Notes: generated by a model not told the origin, from the sequence alone. DNA of 64,000 nucleotides from Leptospira terpstrae serovar Hualin str. LT 11-33 = ATCC 700639 (GCF_000332495.1 NZ_AOGW02000008.1:127001-191000); one strand, 5' to 3'. Positions 46,752 through 56,129 are shown, counted from the first letter of the stretch. Translations and numbers: made by a program.

Positions 46752-47771
46752 ATGAGAATAATAATCAAATGGGTGATTGCGATCACTCTCATTCTTTCTT
46801 CATTTCTAGTATCCACTTACAACTGGTCTACCGGTGAATACAATTATGATTCCTCTCGTAAATTTGAAAATTTTGATGCCTTTTACCAGAACGAACTTGC
46901 TCTCAGTGCAAAAGAAAACACAAGACCTAACAACGAAGAATTACTGGTTCGTGTATCGGAAGAAAAAACTCCCATAGTCATTGTCTACATCCATGGATTT
47001 GGTGCGAGTCGTGGCGAAGGAGAGGAAGTCACAAATAAACTCACTGAATACTTCGGCGCCAATACATATTATTTAAGATTACCTGGGCATGGAACCAATG
47101 CAGAAGATCATCTAAATACCAATTTTCAAAAATACCTTCAAGATGCTGAAGATAGTTTAATTTATGCCAGAGAACTGGGCGACAAAACAGTGTTAGTGGG
47201 AACAAGCATGGGTGGAAACATTGCTTCTTATTTAGCAGCAAAACATCCAGATCTTGTGGACTCACTTGTCCTTGCTTCTCCCTTTTATGATTTCGACGAT
47301 CCAAGTGCTCATATTTTCCGGTTCCATTGGGGAAAATCCTTTATCAATGCCATCAAAGGCGAAATGCGTATTTCAAAAACAGATCCTAAAGATGAATCAG
47401 CAAAATATTGGTACTTAGATCAGTATTATGCAGCCATTCAAAACATATTGGATCTAAAAAGGTTTGTCGACAAAGACAATCCTTACCCAAAGATTACAGC
47501 CCCCACCTTACTGATGTACTACTATAAATCAGAAAGAGAACATGACTTTGTGGCTTCTGTACCGGCAATGTTAAAGGTTTATGATGCGATTCAGTCGGGT
47601 CAAAATCCCAACCCAAAAAACAAACTCTTAAAAATTGAAAATGGTTCCCATGTTTTACTTTCTAAGTATGTAAAAACAGATAAAGAGCTCATTGAAAGAG
47701 AACTGATACAATTTATCAAAGACAGTACAGGAGCCGAAGAAGTTAAAAAATCAAAGAAATCCAAACGATAA
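46752..47771 (+). CDS. Alpha/beta hydrolase (lipase/esterase-like), exported or anchored
   Basis: A 339-residue alpha/beta hydrolase with an N-terminal hydrophobic signal or anchor (about residues 5-22). IVYIHGFGASRGEGEEV is the oxyanion loop, GTSMGGN the nucleophile elbow with the catalytic Ser, and ENGSHVLL the likely catalytic His; RLPGHGTN resembles monoacylglycerol lipases and carboxylesterases. The C-terminal tail is Lys-rich. Its ATG lies 10 bases from the divergent TTG start of the copper chaperone gene, so the leaders overlap. The 3' end overlaps the convergent kinase gene by 21 bases. Confidence 0.87.
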   Translation: MRIIIKWVIAITLILSSFLVSTYNWSTGEYNYDSSRKFENFDAFYQNELALSAKENTRPNNEELLVRVSEEKTPIVIVYIHGFGASRGEGEEVTNKLTEYFGANTYYLRLPGHGTNAEDHLNTNFQKYLQDAEDSLIYARELGDKTVLVGTSMGGNIASYLAAKHPDLVDSLVLASPFYDFDDPSAHIFRFHWGKSFINAIKGEMRISKTDPKDESAKYWYLDQYYAAIQNILDLKRFVDKDNPYPKITAPTLLMYYYKSEREHDFVASVPAMLKVYDAIQSGQNPNPKNKLLKIENGSHVLLSKYVKTDKELIERELIQFIKDSTGAEEVKKSKKSKR

Positions 47772-49652
47772 CAAAATCGTTTCGTAAAGTTCATCAACGG
47801 ATATTGGTTTAGAACGAACCAATATCCGCTCTGCATCCAACTCCTCAGAATCAAGTCCGTCCCTATTTCCTGTATAAAGAACTGCAGAAAGTTCGGGGTT
47901 TACTTTTTTAATTTTCCGAATGAGGCTTAGTCCATTCATTTCTCGCATTCTGTAGTCCGATAAAATAAAATCAGGAACTTTATTCTTTAAGTTATCCAAA
48001 GCCTGTGAAGAACTTTGAAAAACAGTAGGTACCACTTGTTTCTGAGAAAGCACAAAACAAATAGCTTCACTCGCAGCTTCATCATCTTCCACAATCCAAA
48101 TTTCTTTTTTAGAAATCTCAGACCATACATCTTTAGGGTTGTTTTCCTGAACCGGTCTTGCAGGCCCGAGGACAATTTGTCCTTCTTCTAAGGGAAGAAA
48201 AATGTGGATGAGAACTGTCATCGGCTCCGGTTTTTCTATATAAAACTCACCACCCCAATTTTTCACATAACGGTTGATTAGGTGCATTCCTGTCCACTGG
48301 AACTCCTCATCACCAAAGTTCACAAAGTCGAGGGTGTTTATACCGGAGAGGCTCGGCAAAGAAAGTCCTGTAAATTCCATGGAAACTAAAAGTTTAAACT
48401 CGTCGGCAGCAGAAGTTTTGATTCGGACAAGACCTCTTTTTCTGTCATCCCAAACGAGTAAACCGCCGGAAGTTAGTTCACAGAGAATTTTAGAAAATCT
48501 GACTGCATCTAATTTTGTATAAAGTGGAGATTTATGAAAATCGAACTGAGCTTCCACATTTTTTGGTAATCCAGCGTTCACCAGTGGAATGGAAGACTCA
48601 ACCACAGATGATATCTCAATTTTAGTAGCAGAATCTTCATCTTTTACCTTAGAATATTTGATAATCCTATGGATCATCGAACGAGCATTATCTGCACCCA
48701 TTCTAATTTTTTCTAAATATTCTAATATTTTATTTTGGTCAAATTTACCTAACTTGATTTGCTCTTCACCTAACTGAGAAAAAACATGAATTGGTTGGAG
48801 ATAGTTGTTTAAATCATGAGCAATGTTTGTCGCCAAACTTCCAATGGTTTCCATTTTTTGAGAATGCAATTGATAGGATTCTAATTGTTTTTTCTCTGTA
48901 ACATCATCCAAAAAAACATAATAAAAATCGGGTTTCCCTTGTGAGTTTCGGAAAGCACTGATTCGGCGGTAGACATTGATTCGGCGGCCATCCTTTCTTG
49001 TCAGTCGCGACTCCTCTGCTCCTTCCTTAAAAAAACCAAAGTATTCCATCTCTTCTTCTGAGATGGGTTCCCCTTTGATTCGTTTGATATTCATGTCGGT
49101 TAAGTTTTGAAAACTATATCCAGTGATTTCAGTAAACCGAGGATTGATTCGGAAGTATCCACCTTCCCAGTCTTGTAAGGCCATACCCACGGAAGCATTT
49201 TCAAACAGTCCAAGAAAGAATTGAATTTGTTCTACAATATTGATTTCGTTTGTTTTTTCATTGGTTACATCACGTACAAAAACAATTTGTAATAAAGAAT
49301 CTATATTAGGAATTCTTACTTTTCTCTTTTCAAATTGAAACCACCGAACGAGAACTTCATTCGGCATTAAAAAACGATAGTCACCTTGGATGGTATCACG
49401 GTCAAAATGTCTGCTTGGAAAAAGAAAATGGTCTCGAAAGTTTGCTTTGTCTTCCTCCGCAACCCATAACAAAAGATCGGACTCCATACAATCCGCATTT
49501 TCTTTATGACAACCTAAATTGTTTTTAAAAAAATCGTTCGAAAATAAAATCTGACCAGTTTTGGGATCTGTTAAGTAGACACCGCCGGAAAATAGATTGG
49601 GCAAGACCTTAAAGAATTCTATCATTCCGCTTGCTTCCAGATTCGTTTGCAT
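47751..49652 (-). CDS. PAS-containing hybrid histidine kinase with degenerate ATPase domain
   Basis: About 633 residues, no membrane helix. Order: PAS-like sensor (about 1-110), second PAS region ending in a PAC-like ITGYSFQNL segment (about 165-275), a dimerisation helix with SLATNIAHDLNNYLQPI (H-box His kept), an ATPase-like region, and a receiver (about 520-630) with VEDDEA, LSDYRM (phosphoacceptor Asp) and RSKPIS. In the ATPase region the N-box reads FSKILCELTSGGLLVW without the usual Asn, and no DxGxG is seen. It may lack kinase activity. ATG 49652 avoids overlap with tatA; a longer frame reaches 49706. Confidence 0.83.
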   Translation of the reverse strand: MQTNLEASGMIEFFKVLPNLFSGGVYLTDPKTGQILFSNDFFKNNLGCHKENADCMESDLLLWVAEEDKANFRDHFLFPSRHFDRDTIQGDYRFLMPNEVLVRWFQFEKRKVRIPNIDSLLQIVFVRDVTNEKTNEINIVEQIQFFLGLFENASVGMALQDWEGGYFRINPRFTEITGYSFQNLTDMNIKRIKGEPISEEEMEYFGFFKEGAEESRLTRKDGRRINVYRRISAFRNSQGKPDFYYVFLDDVTEKKQLESYQLHSQKMETIGSLATNIAHDLNNYLQPIHVFSQLGEEQIKLGKFDQNKILEYLEKIRMGADNARSMIHRIIKYSKVKDEDSATKIEISSVVESSIPLVNAGLPKNVEAQFDFHKSPLYTKLDAVRFSKILCELTSGGLLVWDDRKRGLVRIKTSAADEFKLLVSMEFTGLSLPSLSGINTLDFVNFGDEEFQWTGMHLINRYVKNWGGEFYIEKPEPMTVLIHIFLPLEEGQIVLGPARPVQENNPKDVWSEISKKEIWIVEDDEAASEAICFVLSQKQVVPTVFQSSSQALDNLKNKVPDFILSDYRMREMNGLSLIRKIKKVNPELSAVLYTGNRDGLDSEELDAERILVRSKPISVDELYETILLSFGFL

Positions 49653-49675
49653 AACTCTTGCCTTAAGAGGGAAAT

Positions 49676-49942
49676 ATGCCATCCAATCCGTTTTCTTTTC
49701 AAGCACCTATTGCTTTTTTTAATTTGGGACCATGGGAGATTGCACTCATCGTCTTCTTAGCGTTACTTTTTTTTGGTGGGAAACGCCTTCCAAGCCTTGC
49801 CAAAGATTTGGGTTCTGGAATCAAAGAATTTCGGAAGTCCCTAACAGGCCAAGAAGAGGAACCGACACAAACCTCTTTCCCACAGGAAGAGCCTAAGTCG
49901 TCATCTGCTGCATCTAAATCTGGAAAAAAGAAAAAAGCTTAA
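49676..49942 (+). CDS. tatA: Twin-arginine translocase subunit TatA/TatB
   Basis: An 88-residue protein with one N-terminal membrane helix, the FGGKRLP hinge and an amphipathic helix (SLAKDLGSGIKEFRKS), then a Ser/Glu/Lys-rich tail. With TatC it moves folded proteins carrying RR signals across the inner membrane. AGAGGG lies just before the ATG. TatA versus TatB cannot be firmly separated, but the GGKRLP hinge and the lack of a second gene favour a TatA role. tatC follows. Confidence 0.92.
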   Translation: MPSNPFSFQAPIAFFNLGPWEIALIVFLALLFFGGKRLPSLAKDLGSGIKEFRKSLTGQEEEPTQTSFPQEEPKSSSAASKSGKKKKA

Positions 49943-50023
49943 AAGATCCAAACCTTGGCTGGGAAAAAGAGAACCACAATTCCACTTCCGCTGCCGGAGG
50001 ACTCTGAAACCAGGGAAAAGTAT

Positions 50024-50740
50024 ATGTCCCTGGGAGACCATTTAGAGGAACTCCGCCAAAGACTGATTTATTCCATTTTAGTGGTGTCTGTCTTTATGAT
50101 TGGCACTTTGTATTTCGGTAGCGAAATCCATAGTTTTCTCATCCAACCCTACAAATCGGTCCTAGGCCCTGACGCCCATTTCTTTCAGATCCAGCTTATG
50201 GCGCCGTTTCTAATCTATCTTAAAACTTCCTTCATCCTATCTGTCCTTGTCTCTTTGCCGTTTTTATTGTACATCCTTTGGGGATTTGTGGCTCCTGCCG
50301 TGGATCCTAGAACGGAAAAATGGGGAAAGTTCATCATCTTATTTTCCACCTTACTCTTTTGGTCGGGACTTGCCCTATGTTGGTTCACCGTCTTTGAAAA
50401 CTTTCTAAGAGTCTTTCTTGTGGTCTTAAGACCCGATGGGGTGGATCCTTATTTACCGATTGACGAATACTACGATTTATTCTTCAATTTGCACTTAGTG
50501 TTTGGTGCCTCATTTCAGTTACCAATTGTCCTCATCCTACTCGGTCGGATAGGAATCCTTTCTTCTCGTTTTCTTATTTCTAGATGGCGAGAGGCAGTGC
50601 TTATCATTGCCGTTGTCTCGGCCGTTCTTTCTCCTGGACCCGATGTATTTTCTATGCTGATGTTACTTGTTCCCCTTAGCTTTCTATTTTTTCTTTCTGC
50701 TATAGTTATGAAAGTTTTGGAAACAACAGACCGCAAATGA
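50024..50740 (+). CDS. tatC: Twin-arginine translocase subunit TatC
   Basis: Multispanning receptor of the Tat system with about six helices. The N-terminal MSLGDHLEELRQRL has the hallmark HLEELR, and PFLLYILWGFVAPA and SPGPDVFSM are further conserved blocks. The ATG at 50024 has AGGGA at 7 bases; an in-frame TTG at 49955 would add 23 residues. The stop overlaps the next gene's ATG by 4 bases. Confidence 0.93.
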   Translation: MSLGDHLEELRQRLIYSILVVSVFMIGTLYFGSEIHSFLIQPYKSVLGPDAHFFQIQLMAPFLIYLKTSFILSVLVSLPFLLYILWGFVAPAVDPRTEKWGKFIILFSTLLFWSGLALCWFTVFENFLRVFLVVLRPDGVDPYLPIDEYYDLFFNLHLVFGASFQLPIVLILLGRIGILSSRFLISRWREAVLIIAVVSAVLSPGPDVFSMLMLLVPLSFLFFLSAIVMKVLETTDRK

Positions 50741-51831
50741 GTTTTCGTGTCAAACTTCCCGTTCTACTGGGAATCATTAGTTTCCTATTCTTTTTTATTC
50801 ATTTTTTATTAGCTGAGTTTACTTTTACCCATTGGCAAAATCCAAAAGGCGAAAATACACTTAACTTCAATTTGGTTGGGATCTATTCTTCCTTCGTATT
50901 TTCCTTGTTAACTGGTTTTTTGACCTATTATTTTCTTGGTTTTTTATACCAATATATTTTGCATCTTATTGCACATATTCAGGACAATGAACTACCTAAA
51001 GATATTCGGAATTTAAACAAAGAATCAGAAGAATATAAAATCTATAAATCAGTGCGATTTACACTTTTGCAAGGTGATGAAAGTCTAGGTGAAGAACAAT
51101 TCGAAAACAAATTCGATTGGAAAACAAACCAAGCCGCTTCTGTAAACAAACAAATCCCAGATATTCATATCCCTAAAATTCATGGATTTGATGTATCCGT
51201 ATTTCCATCAGTGATGCGTTATGCGGGAGCAGATTATATCCGAATTGTAAGAGCAAAAGATGGTATATTTGGTATCCTTGCCGGACATATGGAACCGGGG
51301 ATTTTAGAATCTTCTGAAAAAGTTTTTATTCATGGAATTGTATCTTCCTTTGGAGATGGTCTTTTTTCGACAGAAGAAATTTTGGAAAAATTAAAAATCG
51401 CCCTCCACCAATTTACGTTTTTAAAATTAAAAATCTCTGCTTTCGGAATCCAATATAAAGAAGATAAGATGTCTTTTCTTCACTATATGGACATGCCAAT
51501 CTTTCAATTTTCCGAACATGGAATCCAAGTGATTGAAGGCAGTGGAGATGACCATTGGTATCCGAACCATAAACACCCACTGTCTATTGCTGATGGAATT
51601 GAGATTGGTGATTATTTGGTTTGGGCAAGTGACAGAACTCTCACTCAGTTTGGACTGACATCTTTTGAGATTATGGAAGAGTTCGTAGATTACCTTTTGG
51701 ATTTACGACCTAGTTCTTCTAGACAAATGTTACTTGCCATTGCAAAAAAAATGAGTGCACTCGGTGCAGAAAGAAACCTCTCTAACCCAATGGAAAAACT
51801 TTCCATTTTAGTTGTCAGGCGAAACAAGTAA
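50737..51831 (+). CDS. Membrane protein with degenerate PP2C/SpoIIE-like domain
   Basis: A 364-residue protein with two N-terminal membrane helices (about 8-27 and 45-75) and a cytoplasmic domain that I read as SpoIIE/PP2C-like. YAGADYIRIVRAKDGIFGILAGHMEPG matches the family's GGDYYDV..dgr.gl..DVSGHG block, and DGIEIGDYLVWASDRTLTQFG matches the ..GD.l.lyTDG. block. The DVSGHG Asp is replaced (AGHMEPG), so metal binding and activity are doubtful. Coupled to tatC by an ATGA overlap, it may be a Tat-linked or regulatory protein. The domain call is tentative. Confidence 0.68.
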   Translation: MSFRVKLPVLLGIISFLFFFIHFLLAEFTFTHWQNPKGENTLNFNLVGIYSSFVFSLLTGFLTYYFLGFLYQYILHLIAHIQDNELPKDIRNLNKESEEYKIYKSVRFTLLQGDESLGEEQFENKFDWKTNQAASVNKQIPDIHIPKIHGFDVSVFPSVMRYAGADYIRIVRAKDGIFGILAGHMEPGILESSEKVFIHGIVSSFGDGLFSTEEILEKLKIALHQFTFLKLKISAFGIQYKEDKMSFLHYMDMPIFQFSEHGIQVIEGSGDDHWYPNHKHPLSIADGIEIGDYLVWASDRTLTQFGLTSFEIMEEFVDYLLDLRPSSSRQMLLAIAKKMSALGAERNLSNPMEKLSILVVRRNK

Positions 51832-52641
51832 ACGAATTGTATGGCGGAGTAAGTCAAGTTTTCCCCAATCCCCATGACCGGGAATGACTACTTCCGCATC
51901 GGGATAACGAGAAAGAACTCTCTTTACGGAATTTTCCCATTCCTCCCGATTCGCTTCCTTTGTATTCCCAAGATCATTCGCTTCCAGCGATTTAATCAGA
52001 CAACCTCCAAAAAGGATATGAGTGTCAGGTAACCAAACCACAATGTTATCTGCCGAATGTCCATGACCTGGATAAAATACTTCGACCCATTGGTTTCCTG
52101 CTCCAAGTCTTGTTTGGATGTCGAGGATAGGATTTGTTTTTCCAAACCCTTTTTCTTTGGCTAATTTTGCCGTTAAACTGGTGCTAAAGATCGGGATATT
52201 CCGTTTTTGAAACAGGGGAGTTCCCGCCATACGGTCGTCGTGTGCATGAGTTACAATCAGATAAAGGATCTCTTTTTGGAATTTGGATTGGATCCAAGCA
52301 AACAACTCTTCGGTTTGTGATTCGCTCCAGGGTGTATCCACCACAACTACACCTTTGTTTGTGACGATCACAAGTCCGTTTGCAGAATAAGTTTGTCCAC
52401 CAAACTCACCATAACTTTTATGGATCCAAACTGTTTCTTTCACTTTGATCCATTCAAGATGATGGGAAGATTGAGAAACTATATCGTTTGAAACAGGAAA
52501 CGGTAAAGGAGCAGATGCCTTTTGGAAATTGCATTTAGTAAAAGAAAATCCAATACAGAAAGCCAAAATCAGAACTCGAATTGGAATCATAAATGGAATT
52601 GAGGAAAAAAATCGTGTATTTTTACTGGAAACAAAATTCAT
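51808..52641 (-). CDS. Subclass B1-type metallo-beta-lactamase (exported)
   Basis: A 277-residue MBL-fold enzyme with all B1 zinc ligands in place: HAHDD (His132, His134, Asp136), HSADN (His195), GGCLIKS (Cys214) and PGHGDWG (His256). The flanking blocks (SYGEFGGQTYSANGLVIVTNKG and DNIVVWLPDTHILFGGC) also match B1 carbapenemase-type enzymes. B1 enzymes hydrolyse penicillins, cephalosporins and carbapenems in the periplasm. The signal region is odd: a 17-residue n-region, then VLILAFCIGFSFTKC, and the lipobox has Lys before Cys, so the anchor type is uncertain. AGGGGG lies 10 bases before the ATG. Activity is inference from residues only. Confidence 0.87.
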   Translation of the reverse strand: MNFVSSKNTRFFSSIPFMIPIRVLILAFCIGFSFTKCNFQKASAPLPFPVSNDIVSQSSHHLEWIKVKETVWIHKSYGEFGGQTYSANGLVIVTNKGVVVVDTPWSESQTEELFAWIQSKFQKEILYLIVTHAHDDRMAGTPLFQKRNIPIFSTSLTAKLAKEKGFGKTNPILDIQTRLGAGNQWVEVFYPGHGHSADNIVVWLPDTHILFGGCLIKSLEANDLGNTKEANREEWENSVKRVLSRYPDAEVVIPGHGDWGKLDLLRHTIRLLVSPDN

Positions 52642-52659
52642 AAAAGATTACCCCCTATA

Positions 52660-52689
52660 AAAACAAAAACCTATCGGTTAAGATAGGCT
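52660..52689 (-). terminator. Rho-independent terminator after clpX
   Basis: On the minus strand CCTATC pairs with GATAGG around a TTAACC loop (plus-strand arms 52670-52675 and 52682-52687), extended by an A-T and a G-T pair, and is followed by TTTTTGTTTTT. It lies about 40 bases beyond the clpX stop and separates it from the metallo-beta-lactamase gene. Confidence 0.8.
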
Positions 52690-52729
52690 TTCGGTAGTTT
52701 TTCTAGATCTAGAAAATGTTAATTTTTCT

Positions 52730-54010
52730 TTAAGCGATCTTTTCGATATCGCCTTTGAGGATGGTGATAGGAGCTTCTTTTTTAAGGACAGTTTCATCTG
52801 TCACAACCACTTCCAAAACATCCTTACGAGAAGGAATTTGGAACATGAGCTCCATCATAATCTCTTCCACAATCGCACGTAATCCACGAGCCCCACTTTC
52901 ACGTTTAATCGCTGTTTGTGCAATGGCTTCAATAGCGGCTTCAGTGAACTTAAGTTTCACATTCTCAATATCAAACATCTTTTGGTATTGTTTAAGAAGG
53001 GAATTTTTAGGTTCTGTAAAAATGGATTTTAAACTTTCTATCGTAAGTTCATCGAGGGTGGCAATGATCGGAAGTCGTCCAATGAATTCTGGGATGAGAC
53101 CAAACTTCATCAGGTCATCTGGAATCACATGGTGAACTACAGACTCCCCTTCTTCGATCTTTCGACCCTTATCGTTTACAATTTCATTGGAGTGGAATCC
53201 AATCGATTTTACACCCACACGTTGTTTGATGATGTCACTAAGTCCCACAAAAGCTCCCCCACAAATAAAGAGGATATTTTTGGTTTCCACAGGAATGTAT
53301 TCCTGGTGTGGGTGTTTTCTTCCGCCTTGTGGAGGAACATTGGCCACTGTGCCTTCAATGATTTTGAGTAGGGCTTGTTGGACCCCTTCTCCACTCACGT
53401 CACGAGTGATCGATGCTGAATCCGACTTACGAGAAATTTTATCAATTTCGTCGATATAGATAATACCCATCTCTGCACGTTTGACATCATTGTCCGCATT
53501 TTGAATGAGTTTGAGGATGATGTTTTCCACATCTTCTCCCACATACCCAGCTTCCGTAAGGGCTGTTGCATCTACAATGGCAAATGGAACTTTTAGAATG
53601 CGAGCAAGAGTTTGTGCAAGAAGAGTTTTTCCAGAACCTGTTGGGCCGATAAGCATGATATTGGATTTTTCCAATTCCACATCTCCCGCCTTACGTTCGT
53701 TATGAAAAATTCTTTTATAATGATTATATACAGCAACAGCCAAAGCTTTTTTGGCTTGTTCTTGACCAATGACGTATTGGTCTAAGATTTTTTTGATTTC
53801 CGTAGGTTTTGGAATGTCACCAACAATGGCAGTTTTTTCACCACCTTGCGGCTCTTCTGCGATGATTTCATTACATAAAGAAATACATTCATCACAGATA
53901 TATACACCAGGACCAGCGACAAGCCTTCTTACTTCGTCTTGGGCCTTTCCGCAGAAAGAACAATGTAATTTTTCTCTGGGATTACCCGTTTGGCTTGCAC
54001 GTTTGGTCAT
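52730..54010 (-). CDS. clpX: ATP-dependent Clp protease ATPase subunit ClpX
   Basis: AAA+ unfoldase feeding ClpP, 426 residues. The N-terminal zinc domain has CSFCGK and CDEC cysteines; the AAA+ domain has Walker A GPTGSGKT, Walker [10 protein letters not shown] and the RKHPHQEY segment, and the C-terminal [11 protein letters not shown] helix is typical of ClpX. It starts 15 bases after the clpP stop. A terminator follows. Confidence 0.98.
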   Translation of the reverse strand: MTKRASQTGNPREKLHCSFCGKAQDEVRRLVAGPGVYICDECISLCNEIIAEEPQGGEKTAIVGDIPKPTEIKKILDQYVIGQEQAKKALAVAVYNHYKRIFHNERKAGDVELEKSNIMLIGPTGSGKTLLAQTLARILKVPFAIVDATALTEAGYVGEDVENIILKLIQNADNDVKRAEMGIIYIDEIDKISRKSDSASITRDVSGEGVQQALLKIIEGTVANVPPQGGRKHPHQEYIPVETKNILFICGGAFVGLSDIIKQRVGVKSIGFHSNEIVNDKGRKIEEGESVVHHVIPDDLMKFGLIPEFIGRLPIIATLDELTIESLKSIFTEPKNSLLKQYQKMFDIENVKLKFTEAAIEAIAQTAIKRESGARGLRAIVEEIMMELMFQIPSRKDVLEVVVTDETVLKKEAPITILKGDIEKIA

Positions 54011-54025
54011 GGAGTTAGCCCCCCT

Positions 54026-54628
54026 TTAGGCTTGTGGCATCTGTTTGCGTTCTTGGATGACGTTGTCGATGACACCGTATTCTTTTGCTTCTTCTGCACT
54101 CATAAAGAAATTTCTTTCTGTATCTTTGCGGATTTGGTCAGAAGTTTTTCCTGTATGTTTACCATAAAGATCGATGAGTTTATCTTTGATCTTTATGATT
54201 TCTTTTGCAGAGATTTCGATATCGGAGGCTTGTCCACCTGCACCACCGTAAGGTTGGTGTAACATAATTCTTGAGTTAGGAAGTGCCGAACGTTTCCCTT
54301 TGGCCCCACCCGCAAGTAGGAGTGCAGCCATAGACGACGCTTGCCCAATACAAAGGGTACGAACCTCAGGTTTGATAAGTTGCATGGTATCGTAAATGGC
54401 AAGACCAGAACTCACATAACCACCAGGGCTATTGATATAAAGATAGATGTCGCGATCAGGATTCTCTGCTTCTAAAAACAAAAGCTGTGCCGAAATGACA
54501 TTGGCATAGGTTTCATCAATGGCAGATCCAAGAAAAATGATCCGATCTTTCAAAAGCCGTGAAAAAATGTCATATTGGCGTTCGCCACGGCTTGTTTGTT
54601 CAATTACATAAGGCATGAGTGTCGACAT
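54026..54628 (-). CDS. clpP: ATP-dependent Clp protease proteolytic subunit ClpP
   Basis: Serine protease subunit of 200 residues. The catalytic Ser is in [14 protein letters not shown], the His in MLHQPYGG, and the Asp in the [17 protein letters not shown] segment. Forms the tetradecameric chamber with ClpX. Lies 3 bases after tig and 15 before clpX, the common tig-clpP-clpX order. Confidence 0.98.
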   Translation of the reverse strand: MSTLMPYVIEQTSRGERQYDIFSRLLKDRIIFLGSAIDETYANVISAQLLFLEAENPDRDIYLYINSPGGYVSSGLAIYDTMQLIKPEVRTLCIGQASSMAALLLAGGAKGKRSALPNSRIMLHQPYGGAGGQASDIEISAKEIIKIKDKLIDLYGKHTGKTSDQIRKDTERNFFMSAEEAKEYGVIDNVIQERKQMPQA

Positions 54629-54631
54629 AGT

Positions 54632-55978
54632 TTACTCTTCTTTCCCGCTGAGAATTTTCTCTGCTTCTTCCGTTGAAATTGTCTTAGGCGACTTCTTTTC
54701 TACCTCAGCGTATACAAACTCGTCGATTTTATCAAACAGGAATTTGTCACGGTAGAAGGTTTCCGCCTTTTGTTTTTGGACTTCTTTTTTCAGAGTTTCG
54801 GCAGGAATTCCTTGCTGAGTGGCCTCTTTTTCGTATCCGGCCTCCACTTCTTCGTCAGAAATCTGGATTTTGTGGTCTTCCGCGATTTTCTGCTTCAAAA
54901 TGTAGGTTTGGATGCGTTTTTCTGCCGCTTTGGAGAAAGACTCTCGGACTTCTTTTTCTTCCTTGTTCAAACGTTTTGCATAGTCAGCCAGGCTTGTGAC
55001 AGGAAGGCCAAATTCACGCATAAAGTTTTGGAAAACTGTTTCTGTTTCTTCGTAAATCAAAGATTCAGGAATGATGAACTTGGATTCTTTGATAATTTCG
55101 TTATACGCATCATCTGTGGCACGTTTGGTGAGAGCGTTTGCAAAAATTTCAGATAATTGTTTTTTTGTTTTTTCCTTTAACTCTTGCAAGTTGGCAGAAC
55201 CATCCACTTCGGATGCGAAATCATCATTGATATCAGGATAGGTTACTTTATAAATCGCAGACACTGTGACAGTGTAGGTAATGGATTTTCCAGCGGACTC
55301 AGGGGACTGAGGGTAAGAATCTGGATAGGTAAACGAAAACTCTTTGGTATCGTTTAGTTTCATTCCAAGAAGATTCGTTTCAAAACCTGGTGGGTTTTGG
55401 GGAGCTCCCATTTGGAATTTACCTACTTGGCCTTGTTCTGGATATTCTTTTCCAACTTCTTTAAACTTATAATTGATTTCGAGTAAATCTGCAGATTCCA
55501 CAGGTTCTCCCTCTTCTTTCAAAGAGTTACGAGCCATGTTTTTTTGGATTCCTTCCAATTCTTTTTGGATGTCTGCATCTGAAATTTTAATTTCTTTAGG
55601 TTGGATTTTGATTTTCTTTAACTTAGGTAAGGTGACTTCTGGTTTAGTGTCATAAGTTGCTTTGGCTTTGGCACCTGTATTTTTATCAAAAGTTTCCATT
55701 TGGAACTGTGGCAAACGGATTGGTTTGTGTTCCAATTTATCAAAGAGGTCTGCCATCGCTTGGTTTAACATAATGTTGGCAGCATCATCCATAACAGAAT
55801 CACCCAAAACTTTTTCGACCATGTTTAGGGGAGCTTTTCCAGGGCGAAAGCCAGGTATTTTTACTTTTTCAGATGCATTTTTGTAAGCCTTAGAGTAGGC
55901 AGAGCGGACTTCTTCAGCGCTAAATTGAATGCTGAGGTCACAAGTTGCGTTGTTATTTTTTTTAGCCGTAAATTCCAT
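54632..55978 (-). CDS. tig: Trigger factor (ribosome-associated chaperone and prolyl isomerase)
   Basis: A 448-residue chaperone bound at the ribosome exit tunnel. The N-terminal ribosome-binding domain has the signature GFRPGKAPLN (close to the classic GFRxGKxP). A PPIase-like domain (about 155-245) and a long helical C-terminal chaperone region follow, with a charged tail. It lies just downstream of tRNA-Gly and starts the tig-clpP-clpX group. Confidence 0.96.
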   Translation of the reverse strand: MEFTAKKNNNATCDLSIQFSAEEVRSAYSKAYKNASEKVKIPGFRPGKAPLNMVEKVLGDSVMDDAANIMLNQAMADLFDKLEHKPIRLPQFQMETFDKNTGAKAKATYDTKPEVTLPKLKKIKIQPKEIKISDADIQKELEGIQKNMARNSLKEEGEPVESADLLEINYKFKEVGKEYPEQGQVGKFQMGAPQNPPGFETNLLGMKLNDTKEFSFTYPDSYPQSPESAGKSITYTVTVSAIYKVTYPDINDDFASEVDGSANLQELKEKTKKQLSEIFANALTKRATDDAYNEIIKESKFIIPESLIYEETETVFQNFMREFGLPVTSLADYAKRLNKEEKEVRESFSKAAEKRIQTYILKQKIAEDHKIQISDEEVEAGYEKEATQQGIPAETLKKEVQKQKAETFYRDKFLFDKIDEFVYAEVEKKSPKTISTEEAEKILSGKEE

Positions 55979-56040
55979 CGTATTATATCCAGTGTAAAAA
56001 AAGAGAGTGTAGTGGAAAGAAAAAGAAGCGTACCTTCATT

Positions 56041-56112
56041 AGCGGGAAACGGGACTTGAACCCGCGACCCTCTCCTTGGCAAGGAGATGCTCTACCGCTG
56101 AGCTATTCCCGC
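56041..56112 (-). tRNA. tRNA-Gly (anticodon GCC)
   Basis: The minus strand gives a full cloverleaf of 72 bases: acceptor stem GCGGGAA/TTCCCGC with T as discriminator, D arm AGCTCAGCGGTAGAGC, anticodon arm CTCCTTGCCAAGGAG with GCC, and T arm GCGGGTTCAAGTCCCGT. CCA is not encoded. It sits upstream of tig. Confidence 0.97.
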
Positions 56113-56129
56113 AGAAGGTTTGTGAAACC

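Noticed and set aside
55861..56082. 73-codon minus-strand open frame over tRNA-Gly and the start of tig
   Set aside because: Its first residues are a translation of the tRNA T arm; the tRNA and tig explain the sequence.
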